64,000 nt of DNA, taken from NCBI GenBank assembly GCA_032622095.1, contig CP136069.1, positions 171,608,394 to 171,672,393 of the forward strand. The letters are read 5' to 3'. A program made the position numbers and the translations under genes. The notes under the pieces are model-generated. The model was not told the DNA's origin. It did not search any database and worked only from the letters and a program-made list of their open reading frames with translations. Source of the DNA: Siphonodentalium dalli (lineage: Eukaryota; Mollusca; Scaphopoda; Gadilida; Siphonodentaliidae). Positions 12,501 through 20,385 of the stretch are shown one piece after another. The stretch's first letter is position 1. The number at the start of each line of letters is the position of its first letter.

Positions 12501-14881
12501 GTCGGAAATATGGCTTGTTGCAATTCATCGGAAAGCTCTCGTCGAGAGCTTTCCGATGAATAGCAACAAGCCATATTTCCGACTAAATCCTGAAAAATTA
12601 CCCATAATTCTGCTGTGGTTAAGTTGTCAATTACTTTGGGCATTACTGTATGTCGCAGCCATATTGAATTCATCCACCCCTGTTCCGCCGTTTAAGCGCA
12701 ACAGGTCAAAGTTCTGGAGGTGCATTCCATATACGGAATTCATGAATATTCAACAGCTCCATATAAGATATTCATGAGTATTTAAAACTCCATATATGGA
12801 ATGCACCTCCAGAACTTTGACCTGTAGCACCTAAATCGCGGAACGGGAGCTGAATGGATCCAATATGGTCGCAACTCAGTGTCAGCACTTAAAAGAGTAC
12901 AAGGTGGAATAACTGTATACTGCAATTCGTTGGAAACTTCATTTGTTATGGTAGAATGTCAACCATAGGTATGTGTATATTTGTACAATTCTCTCCAAGA
13001 TCACCCAAAAGTGAGTATAGCGGAAAGTATATTTATACAGTTTATGATATAAATGATGGCCCCATGAGCAATTCCGGTAATTTTGCCAGCATGCGGTGTA
13101 ACTGGCCTGACCGTTCTCACTAAACGTCGACCATGCCGCCCCATGACTACAAACGAAATGGTTCTTGCACTATCATGCAGAATATACCTGTATGTACCAA
13201 AGTTCCATTTCCCAAGTATGTAGCTCGAGCGGGACCGCCATTGTTAACACATAACTTACCACCGGCTCCGCCAGGTACGCACAAACAAAAAACAAAAAAG
13301 GCACAGACCGCCTATAGCTGTCTGATCACAGAAATACTAGCCAATAGCCAATATCCATCTGCATCCCTGTGTATAAGGCGGAAATGGATATATTAACCCT
13401 TATATACGCTACTAATTTTAATTACATATGTCAAATGGCCATGTCCTACCTAGGAAATGTCCTGTCTTAGTTTGACTTCACAACTAGAAGTTGAAAAGCC
13501 CTGGAATATCTAGTGTGTGGTTGCTGTTCGCGGGATTCTCGAAAGGCCCGCATGCCCTTTCCTTAACCCCTCATGCTTTTGCATTTAATTATAAGAATCA
13601 AAACACAAACATAGAAATCAGACAAGCCCTCGTCTCGTGGATGTGTTTTTACATTAGTGTCCAACATAATGATGCCACTGATGTAGGGTGAGTATTACTG
13701 GTACATGTATTTCAGCATATTTTCTATTCGTCAAATGGGTGTTTGATTTAGTGTATCGTAAGACGATATCGCAGCGTAGGGGAAATACCGCGCAGAAATC
13801 ACTGCTCTTAGAAACCACGGACCCCTGCCGAAAGCATCTGACAAACTTGGCCAGATATACGAAGAAGATTATCCTCGAAAAAGTGCTTAATGGGATTATA
13901 GAACCAGCTTCGCTGAACGGTTTCTTGACTCAATGCACCATACTCCTTACAAACTGAGCCACCTCAACCCCCTTCTTTGACCAGCTCTCTTGTGTCCGAC
14001 AATATTATGCAGCGTGAGCCCTCCCCTAGGTCATACAATCGGTAGAGTGTTGATGGTGATAATGATGATGATGATGGACCTTATATAGCGCGAGGGCCCT
14101 AAGCGCTTCACATTATCACCCCAGCTGTTTAGTAAATGCCATGTTGAGCAATCCTTAAACGCATGCAGCCATAATGGCGCTTCACAAGATTGCTCTTGGC
14201 TTACACTTACCCAACAACCAGGTCCCTATGTCTCGTCTAGGTACGACGAAGCGAGCACAGTACAAGTGACCTTGCCCAAGGGTCACAGCCTGGCGCGAGA
14301 TTTGAAACAGCGTGTGGCTATGTATAGCACACAGACCGCTTAATCTGGCCAGGCCACTGTTGTGGAGACGATAGTCCACCGGCCGGGCGCGAACTCACGC
14401 CGGTGCAGTTACACCATTACAAGTCCGATCCTCCAGCAACTGGGCTACCACTCTTCAGTGCATTACACCGCCATACGCCGTCCAGCGCTGACGAAGCTGA
14501 TTATAACACCGACAATCGTGGATTCGTGCTCCACGCTAAGGGATGGAATCATATTCGTGTATCTGGGCAAGTTTGTCAGTTTCTGTCCGGATATCGGTGG
14601 TTTCTACACGCAGTGTGATTTCTCGGTGCAATTTACCCTCTGCGTGGTCTTTGTGCACCCGCAAAACTGACGTTGTCGTGGTGTGGCCTATCGGCTGAAA
14701 CGACGATACACCCGAATTAACTGACTAACTTATGCAGAGTGTACAGGGACTTATGTTGTTTACATATTTTCAGGAAACATACAAGTTCTGCTACAAGACA
14801 ATGTGGGATTTTATTAACCTACGCCTGCCAACGGGGGAGTTCACTCAAACTATGGACAGAACTATGGTAGACAAGATTTAA
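276..14881 (+). CDS. Receptor-type protein tyrosine phosphatase, 3' part of gene (six spliced exons)
   Basis: The product should be a plasma-membrane receptor that removes phosphate from tyrosines. Coding exons are 276-587, 1591-1881, 4354-4568, 8054-8230, 8952-11081 and 14774-14881. All junctions are GT-AG, phases match (1,1,0,0,0), and about 1,076 residues are encoded before TAA. Order: FN3-1 (exon 1), FN3-2 (exon 2), FN3-3 (exons 3-4), FN3-4 (exons 4-5), membrane span, D1 and D2 phosphatase domains. D1 has WPD and HCGTGVSRTG, so the CX5R signature is intact. D2 has HCRDGATQSG, with Gln for the loop Arg, and WSD for WPD, so it is predicted inactive. The 5' end (signal peptide, further ectodomain) lies upstream of the window. 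The family assignment is secure; the subtype is not, because FN3-bearing receptor phosphatases are variable in invertebrates. Confidence 0.93.
797..870. repeat. Short palindrome
   Basis: The arms AGTAGAAATAT and ATATTTCCACTGCT pair, with an inner match between TTTTCAACGAGC and GCGAGTTGAAAA. A related hairpin is at 46197-46290 (AGCAGTGGAAATAT / ATATTTCCACTGCT). It lies in the 588-1590 intron, in which I otherwise see only AT-rich sequence and an (ATA)n run at about 1465-1492. Confidence 0.55.
1591..1881 (+). CDS. RPTP exon, FN3 domain 2
   Basis: The acceptor GATATTTCAG ends at 1590 and the donor GTAAGATG starts at 1882, phase 1-1. The split first codon (G from exon 1 plus CA) gives Ala. FN3 hallmarks are visible: AVVTWENLPC (B strand Trp), LLRFDVSVQR (C strand), and GLVPFSSYGVTIAYVN (E-F with the conserved Tyr). 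The preceding 100 open codons, starting at 1491 in an ATA-rich microsatellite, are intron. Confidence 0.88.
2036..2482 (+). mobile_element. TTAA-flanked miniature element, family 2
   Basis: TTAA-AGGTACTCAATCCGATCA at the left and TGATCAGATTGAGTAACT-TTAA at the right form imperfect terminal inverted repeats with TTAA on both sides. Other copies are at 36458-36801, 49469-49934, 51713-52178 and 61066-61485. TTAA target duplication is the piggyBac signature. No transposase is present, so the element is non-autonomous. It sits in the RPTP intron 1882-4353. Confidence 0.72.
3575..3605. repeat. Poly(T) tract
   Basis: T runs of 8 or more are broken by single G. This is a low-complexity tract in an RPTP intron. 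Confidence 0.6.
3730..3880. repeat. Palindromic (foldback) element, uninterrupted copy
   Basis: The left arm (GATCTCACATGAGTGTCTAG, then ATCAACCGAG) pairs with the right arm (CGAGGTTGAT, then ACGAGTGTGAGATACC). The same element recurs at about 25066-25680, where a hairpin miniature transposon is inserted in it. This copy therefore shows the pre-insertion arrangement. A TGACGTCA site at 3977-3984 follows. Confidence 0.65.
4354..4568 (+). CDS. RPTP exon, first half of FN3 domain 3
   Basis: The acceptor CTCATACACAG ends at 4353 and the donor after AAG is GTTTGT at 4569. It enters in phase 1 and leaves in phase 0, which splits the FN3 fold inside strand F. The peptide begins APSTEPTMKST and ends with GLKSNTEYFFK, the usual L-x-P/S-x-T-x-Y core. 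The next exon supplies the rest (IQASTAAGFGPY). Confidence 0.85.
4618..4880. mobile_element. Degenerate copy of the GCATTCTC hairpin element
   Basis: The copy keeps CCCTG, GCATTCTC, TATATGCGAG and AGAGAATGCA pieces of the hairpin family. It has outer ends related to GTTAA-CCTTCC and GGGTTAA seen at 43.6 and 44.7 kb. It begins 50 bases after the FN3-3 half exon. It is clearly older than the copies at 25, 44 and 46 kb. Confidence 0.5.
5267..5750. repeat. Two clusters of TTTGGCAAA motifs in direct orientation
   Basis: Clusters at 5267-5340 and 5675-5745 both read GGCAAA(A)ATTATTTTCATTTGGCAAA-like sequence, about 400 bases apart. There is no coding signal, and the open frames across them (5240-5578, 5557-5802) are repeat-driven. 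The origin is unknown. Confidence 0.45.
6000..6240 (+). repeat. Dispersed GTCCGTC / GTAGACACTTTA repeat, copy 1
   Basis: The order is CATAGTATGGTAC, CGTCCGTCTGTC, GTAGACACTTTATGCATGG, TGCGATAACTCAAAC, then a TCTATATGAGTTTCTCAG block. The same order recurs at 6718-7090, and a related block is at 55270-55640. It is a moderately diverged dispersed repeat without coding potential. Confidence 0.6.
6718..7090 (+). repeat. Dispersed GTCCGTC / GTAGACACTTTA repeat, copy 2
   Basis: Starts CATAGTATGGTACACGTGG and contains GTCGTCCGTCCGCCTGTCC and GTAGACACTTTACACATGG. It then has two successive GATCGGAACCAA / GTTTCTCAGTCCAAAATA-type subunits, so the unit is itself tandem. The remaining intron sequence, 7091-8053, shows nothing I can name. 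Confidence 0.6.
8054..8230 (+). CDS. RPTP exon, end of FN3 domain 3 and start of FN3 domain 4
   Basis: This exon is phase 0-0, 59 codons, with acceptor CACTTCTAG ending at 8053 and donor GTTGGTG at 8231. It reads IQASTAAGFGPYYHLKLQT (strands F-G of domain 3), then GLPGAPEMWLL and IGVQWNPPAVTNGDIVGYQ, a textbook FN3 B-C segment (W-x-P-P, N-G-x-I-x-G-Y). No long ORF marks it. It was found by matching the phase-0 end of the 4354-4568 exon to the phase-0 start at 8952. Confidence 0.88.
8387..8411. repeat. (TA)n microsatellite
   Basis: Twelve TA units lie in the 721-bp RPTP intron between the two last FN3 exons. Confidence 0.85.
8706..8774. repeat. Solo 69-bp GCCAATGCATTCTC hairpin
   Basis: The arms GCCAATGCATTCTCTTATAT and ATATAAGAGAATGCATTGGC pair around a loop with CTAGTCGACCATAGGTCGTC. 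This is one half of the two-hairpin miniature element found whole at 25098, 44094 and 46348. Only CCCTGT and CTAACAA flanks remain. Confidence 0.7.
8952..11081 (+). CDS. RPTP large exon: FN3-4 end, membrane span, D1 and most of D2
   Basis: This single exon has 710 codons. The acceptor CACATTTTCAG ends at 8951. The donor TTG|GTATGT ends the exon at 11081; the open frame continues to 11210 only by chance into repeat DNA. Residue positions within the exon: FN3 remainder 1-57, acidic linker, membrane span ~74-97 followed by YRRRNR, D1 ~173-432 and D2 ~465-710. D1 motifs: NRFPHLLAYEHSRV 201-214, NDYINANYI 224-232, W338-P339-D340, catalytic Cys372 and Arg378. Arg416 replaces the usual Q-loop Gln. 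D2 motifs: NDYINAVFI, WSD 626-628, Cys664, and Gln670 in place of Arg. Packing both domains with few introns is unusual for this family. Confidence 0.95.
11184..12650. mobile_element. Mariner-type miniature element, split by a foldback element
   Basis: TA-CAGTAATTCCC at the left and GGGCATTACTG-TA at the right match the ends of the 15139, 50004 and 52246 copies. TA target duplication with CAGT ends is the Tc1/mariner hallmark. The body is nearly a perfect palindrome around 12540 (CAGCAGAATTATGGGTAA and its complement). The foldback 11197-12437 is inserted near the left end. The whole lies in the last RPTP intron. Confidence 0.7.
11197..12437. mobile_element. 1.24-kb foldback element with 9-bp target duplication
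   Basis: The arms are each roughly 590 bases and nearly complementary (GGGCCTGTAACGCGCTCCGC at the left, its complement near 12408-12430). The spacer at about 11790-11850 is short. GTAATTCCC flanks both sides (11188-11196 and 12438-12446), which is a 9-bp target duplication within the mariner-type element. Long terminal repeats plus 9-bp duplications are typical of Mutator-like foldbacks. No transposase is encoded. Confidence 0.75.
12651..12874. repeat. Palindromic element
   Basis: The inner arms CAGGTCAAAGTTCTGGAGG and CCTCCAGAACTTTGACCTG are perfect. The outer arms GTCGCAGCCATATTG and CAATATGGTCGCAAC are imperfect. It abuts the mariner-type element at 12650. The pieces at 15327-15360 (GCCGTAGCCTCAATTCATG) look like a remnant of its left arm, again directly beside a mariner-type copy. 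Confidence 0.65.
12875..14049. other. Intron sequence without recognised content
   Basis: Open frames at 13133-13396, 13491-13691 and 13688-13957 show no domain and no supporting splice context. The stretch separates the palindrome from the SINE inside the last RPTP intron. Confidence 0.4.
14050..14460 (-). mobile_element. tRNA-headed SINE
   Basis: Read on the minus strand, the head holds an A-box-like TAGCCCAGTTGCTGG (14432-14450) and a B-box-like GAGTTCGCGCC (14386-14400), correctly ordered and spaced. The body has CCTTGGGCAAGG. The tail has GTGAAGCGC, GCGCTATATAAGG and then (ATC)n repeats. The tail resembles the 3' end of the LINE at 38.3-43.5 kb, so a CR1/L2-type partner is plausible. 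Confidence 0.6.
14774..14881 (+). CDS. RPTP terminal coding exon, end of D2
   Basis: The acceptor ATATTTTCAG ends at 14773. The exon has 35 codons and TAA at 14879-14881. It opens ETYKFCYKTMWDF, the expected final helix of a phosphatase domain (family form: x-Q-Y-x-F-C-Y). It therefore completes D2 exactly where the 8952-11081 exon stops (RRRFQIAHSL), in phase 0. The tail LRLPTGEFTQTMDRTMVDKI looks gene specific. The exon is too short for an ORF scan, and the evidence is frame, splice site and domain continuity. Confidence 0.85.
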   Translation, partial: ETYKFCYKTMWDFINLRLPTGEFTQTMDRTMVDKI

Positions 14882-14960
14882 CAAGACGGACGATTCAGTC
14901 TCAACCTTAACTCCTATGTGGATGGAATGTACTCAACCACTGCTTGAATATGAATGTCGC

Positions 14961-14966
14961 ATTAAA
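14961..14966 (+). terminator. Possible polyadenylation signal of the RPTP gene
   Basis: ATTAAA lies 80 bases after the RPTP stop codon. It is the commonest variant of the AATAAA signal. No transcript evidence is available. Confidence 0.35.
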
Positions 14967-15138
14967 TATGCCCTATCTCTTCCCGCCAGTACTTCCAACA
15001 ATAATACCAAAAGGTAAACAAAATTTTATGGAACTCCTTATCAATGCACATTTTCAACTATTTTCACTACAATACACTACATAATTACAGCAAATAATTC
15101 ATCGAAAAGTGTGTTCAAAGATATATTTCTAATCAGAT

Positions 15139-15330
15139 ACAGTAATGCCCTAAATAATCGACTCCTTGACCACAGCATAGCAGAATTATGGGTTACTGTT
15201 CAGGATATAGTCGGAAATATGTGAGAGGTTTCCGATGAATGGCAACAAGCCATATTTCCGACTAAATCCTGAAAAGTTACCCATAATTCTGCTGGTGTTA
15301 AGGCGTCGATTATTTAGGGCATTTTTGTAT
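15139..15330. mobile_element. Mariner-type miniature element, diverged copy
   Basis: ATACAGTAATGCCC at the left and GGGCATTTTTGTAT at the right share ends with the 50004 and 52246 copies. The palindromic body around CAGAATTATGGG and CCCATAATTCTGCTG is kept. It lies about 260 bases past the RPTP stop. Confidence 0.65.
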
Positions 15331-17307
15331 GCCGTAGCCTCAATTCATGTCCCAGCTCATAGAAAATAAATGCACTCAAAAATTATTTTCTATATTGACA
15401 GAAGCTCTGCTCGATTTTGCTGCCTGTTCTCTCTTACTAAAATAATATTTGATGCCCTCATATGTTGATGGAATGTATTTAATCAGTTTGTTAAAACAAT
15501 GCTTAAGTATATGTAAAATGCTTCAATATATGTTGCAGTAATACACGAGTTTAACATTGAAATTATGTAAGAATGATAGTAATTGTAGCAATCATACAAT
15601 GTACAATTGACAGTATATAATTTTATTTCGTCCATAATTTCACGACTTACCACCATACATGCAATTTTAAAATTGGCATGTGCCTTTACAATCTTCATCA
15701 TACATGTATATTCTAGAATGTGTCAACTAAATTCGATGTATTTATTAACTGCATCTTAAATCCATCCAATTTCTACAAACCAAAACTGTTTGGTTTGTAT
15801 GTTCCTATATCATATCAATTATTTCATGTATGACTGTTCAGAAACTGTCTGTTGAAAGAAATAGCTCACGAAAAGTATGAATGAATATTAAGCCACGTAT
15901 TGAGATTTTATTCATATATTCTGGTATATTATGCATAATTATGTCCTCCAAATTTCATGTATTATTAGTGTTGGAAACCTACATTACCAATATAGCGTCC
16001 TGTCTTATCAATTATTCTTGAATTATAAACGACTTGTCCCCATCAAGTAAAAGAATCGTATTTTCTCCTAATCGTGTTTGATAAACCGGTATACATGTAA
16101 ACGCCTAAAGTCAAACTAAACTCCCCTTTGACTTTGTCGGAAATAGCGTGAACACCAACAGTCATATTCACCAGGGACTATTTTATCACTTATAAATGAG
16201 GGGCTGAAACCACAGGCCCCTGCGTGGAAGAAATAGCTACTATACCAATATGCACTATACGGAGACTCTCATGAAGTATGTATTGTTATATTTGTTATTT
16301 CCTCCCAGAGACTGAAACATAAAGTTATATGAAAATGAAGGTATATATATATATACAATCTTTTATTTCCAATAGAAAGCACATTACAAAATTTAATCAC
16401 TTTGATTTGATCATCGTATTGGGCCTGGATCTGTATAAACCATATTGCTTATTCAATAGTCCAACTGGTAATATGACTGCACACATCTCAGAAAATATGG
16501 ATGTATTACTATTGAAAGTTATTTTACATCACGACGTTAGAGGTTTCGCCTCCATATCGGTGGAAGAAATGGGGTCTTCTTAGCCTCAATTTGCATAACA
16601 ATAGCAAAATTTGCATAATTGGAGGTACGTTTTCCGTTAATGGGTCAAGCCACCTGTCTCAGGTAATGGGGGCTCCAAATATCGTTCGGGTCAGCAGTCA
16701 CACCATCAATAGGATTACAATTTTAGAGGGGAACAAAGATTTAAAATTAAACAAATTATTAAAAATGTGTCCAGTGTTCAATTATTATAATGTTATTATT
16801 TCGGCCAATTTGGCCGTTTACTTCATGTCTGTTTTTCATCTGACGTGTGTGTCGAATAAATGATGTGGAGGATTTATGTAAATGTTAGCCCAAACTACAT
16901 TTCCAAGTAACGATGGTTTTGTTGTTTATTTTGAGGAATAATACCGCGTCAGATGAATTCAGCCCAAATATGTTAACAGTTGTCGTGTAAAACATTCGGC
17001 AGTAGGTTAGCGTTATTTAGTATTTGTGGATGTCCTTTAACATGGGGAAAATAGACTACTGCGTTTGAACGAGCATGTGAATTTGTCGTTTTTAATGTAT
17101 AGCAACTTGATAATCAATAACAGAGGCATTCTCTGTCAAATATGGTCGCTCTATTTACGGTATTAATTGCGGAACTTTCTAAAGTAAACTACGCGTAAAC
17201 GGATACATACGGTAAATTATAGAAGGTGCCGGAATCGGCCTAATCGCCCCAGGGCCAACTCGCCCCAGTCGACGTGTGTCAATTCGGTACCTACTATAAC
17301 ATGTACC
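15331..17307. other. Gene-free stretch downstream of the RPTP gene
   Basis: I see no coding signal. Sequence at about 16565-16730 (TTTGCATAACAATAG, AATTTGCATAATTGGAG, CGTTCGGGTCAGCAGTCACACC) recurs inverted at about 24050-24190, so it is part of a dispersed repeat. A (TA)n tract is at about 16345. Confidence 0.45.
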
Positions 17308-20300
17308 CGAGGATGAGTCAGGCTCGGAATAAAATATGTATACGGGTGGTATATAGCGTTTTGTCCGTTGTTTCTCAATGAATATTATTGAAATTTGGTG
17401 TATATGTCCGGGCTGGGACATGGAATACAACAACGTTTGAATTGTTTTTAAATTTACAAATTTGTGATTTTATTCATTTTTTTTTTCGTTCTGAAAACAC
17501 ACTATAAAGTGTATATAATATAATAACGAACACGAGACATACATAATTTATAAACTGTTAACAAACGATATCAAATCCAATACATGACAAAGATGACTCA
17601 GTGGAGTTTATAAAGTGAACATAACAACATTGAGGTAAGAATCTTTTTAAGGAATGCAACTTTATTTAATGATAATAAACACATAAATTAAAAAAAACAA
17701 ACATGAGACATACATAATTTATAAACTGTTAACAAAAGATATCAAACTCAATACATGACAAAGATGACTCAGTGAAGTTTATAAAGTGAACATAAAAATA
17801 TTAAGGTAAGAATCTTTGTAAGCATTACCAAACCGTTTAGCACAGACCACAGTCCACTTCACTCATCCGATCATCACCAAACTTCATATTTATCTTGATA
17901 TTGGTCTATCAGATGAGAGCTATCAAATATTTTTTTAATTTAGGAAAAAATGGTCGCCAGCGGCCATATTGCATTTACGTTATATGTTATCGCGTTATGT
18001 CGATATCTAGTATTACTTAGAAATTTCACCTTTCCAGATTCATAATTGCTCCATTGACTGTAACAGATGAAATTATTCCCCTCTTCGGATAGAGTGTCAC
18101 TGAAACTTTATTTTGTCAGACTGTCTGTATAATCACTGATTATATATGGCAATAATCTGTAATAAGATGTAGCACTATTTTATTTTATATTTACACGCAG
18201 TGCTGTTTTTATACAACAATTCTAATCCCCCTAGATCATCATGTGATCGACCATACATCGCGCGAGGACCTGGTTGAATTAAGGGGGGTTTTATGGATCA
18301 CATCTGTCCTCAAGCTAGATTATACTTATGACATTTAATGGCATGTTGCTAACGTGGAGGGTTAGATATGCTTGAGAAACCACCACTCTTTAATTCACAC
18401 CAAGTTCTCAGCTGTCATGAACCCATTGCCATGATATATGGTTTATTTTATGTATACTAGTAATATAGTTATTTTCAGTACCTTTATATACCAGTACTGT
18501 GTATAACAATGCATATAAATTAATCCATGTATACATGTATATTGATTCAACGGATTCAGTGGTTTTGTCCATCAGTCTATCAAATTTGCGGGGAAAACAT
18601 GGCCACAAGCAGTACACCCTGCTAAATTTCGAATTTGAATCAATTGGCGCACCCTGCAGCCAGCTTTTATTGGAGAACTTTTTCTCATGTGGATATTTTG
18701 GGTCACCGCTAGATGTGAGCCATATTTTGTTCTCAAACTGTCCTTGTGAAGACATCACTGCCAGCGGTGATCTTCAATTTTACTATTTTTATGGCTAAAT
18801 AATTTGGTTGATCCTACAGTCGACACCCCTTGTCCGATCGTCACCAGATTCCACAATGATCTTCTGGATAACCAGGGTGAGAGTAATCTAATTTTCCCGA
18901 ATTTCGTTAAAAACATTACCACAGGCAGCAATTTGGTATCTTACTCTTTGATCCTCTTTTGCATGACTGAATTGTTTAGCAACTGTACAGACATATCCCT
19001 CATCTGATAGTCACCAAACTTCATATTGATCTTCGGGCTGACAACTAGATGGGAGCTATCGAATACTTTGAATTTTGTTGGAAAACATTGTCGCCAGCAG
19101 TCATCTTCTATTTTGGTTTTTATATCCATGTATATCTCTTCATGCGGATAGCCAGTATTACGTAGGTACTTCAACTTTCCGCATTCCTGTCATCATTTGA
19201 AATATAAAAATTTACCTGATACATGCACCCTTCAAAATTTGTTTCGTCGTATCTATTTTAATGACCCGCATGGTAATATTGATACAGATATATTTGTCAA
19301 ACATTTCTTTGTACAATATACAGGTATTTAGTTTGTAACTAAATCTAGAAATATATAATATTAGCTGGTGGACCCGACTTCGTCCGGGATGTTCCCCTCT
19401 GATTTTCGGAGAATTGCGCGATTTAACCTTGAATTGACTATTTTAAAGGTGAAGGTCATGTCGGGGTCACGATTTGACCCGTCCAAAACACTCCCCGGAC
19501 AAAAGTCACGACAAACGTACCCGTCGAAATCCGCCCGGCTTTACCCGATTTGACCTTGAATTGACAATTTTGAATGTCAAGATCAGGTCAGGGTCATGAT
19601 TTGACCCACCGAAACACTCCTGGGACAAATGTAACAGTAGGTATCAAATTTCGTTGAAATACTTCCGTTTTACCAGATTTGACCTTGAATTGATCTTTTT
19701 GAATGTCAAAGTCAGGTCGGGATCAAGATTTGACACGTCCAAAATACTCCCTGGAAATAATTTCCCCTAGGTATCAAATTTCGTCAAATCTGTCAGGCAG
19801 TTTTCTCGGCCATAGCTAACAGACAAACAGACAGACAAATGTCCAAAATATATATTAGACTAGCTGATGTACTCGACTTCGTTCGGGCTAGTTAGGGATT
19901 TTTTTGTGATCGCCTCCATCTGAACAGTACCCAGTATATACAGCGTCTGGCCAAACTATTGTTCAATTGGTCCAGAAACATGCCTATATCAGCACGTTCG
20001 AGAACATGGTCCCACGTGAAATTGGCCCCGTCCATATTGCTCCCGGGATCGAAGTAGTCCTACACACAAATTTTTAGTCGGATCGGTCAAGGTCCAGAAA
20101 CATGCCTATGAGCGAGGTCAAGTTGACACGTTAAATACCAAATTCGAGCAGTGTTAGAGTCTATAACACATACACACATGCATTCATGCATACACACATA
20201 CATACATACAGACAGGTGTTTCAAAACGTATAATCGATAGCTACAACAATTCTATGGTAGATAGTTCACGGCCGACCTGATGCATGCATCTTAGTTTTCT

Positions 20301-20385
20301 TGTACACTGTTGTGTACAGTATGTGTTTTTCTTGTACGAGTCCAGGTTGTGGTGAAAAGTCATATTGGACGAGACACGCCAGTGT
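17308..20385 (+). repeat. Tandem duplication, copy 1 (3,078 bp)
   Basis: The unit starts CGAGGATGAGTCAGGCTCGG and ends CACGCCAGTGT. Every stretch I compared with 20386-23463 at an offset of 3,078 is identical. Content: a GTCACCAAACTTCATATTGA-type diverged repeat (about 17820-19170), three ~125-bp subrepeats (19370-19810), a CA/CATA microsatellite (20165-20215) and the left arm of a palindrome (20305-20371). Short open frames in it are not genes. CGAG is shared by all three breakpoints. Confidence 0.88.
19370..19860 (+). repeat. Three ~125-bp subrepeats, retroelement-tail-like
   Basis: GATTT-GACCTTGAATTGA recurs at about 19421, 19548 and 19677. Each is followed by GGTCAGGGTCATGATTTGAC-like and AACACTCC blocks. 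The block starts TGGACCCGACTTCGTCCGGG and ends before CTAGCTGATGTACTCGACTTC. Such CCCGACTTCGTCCGGG tails occur at the ends of some invertebrate retroelements, but no ORF is left. The same array is at 22448-22938. Confidence 0.5.

Noticed and set aside
13133-13957. Three short frames as extra phosphatase exons or a nested gene
   Set aside because: The phase-0 junction 11081/14774 leaves no need for them, and none shows a domain.
14386-14460. tRNA gene on the minus strand
   Set aside because: The A-box and B-box-like parts are present, but no cloverleaf closes, and the sequence continues into a SINE body and tail.
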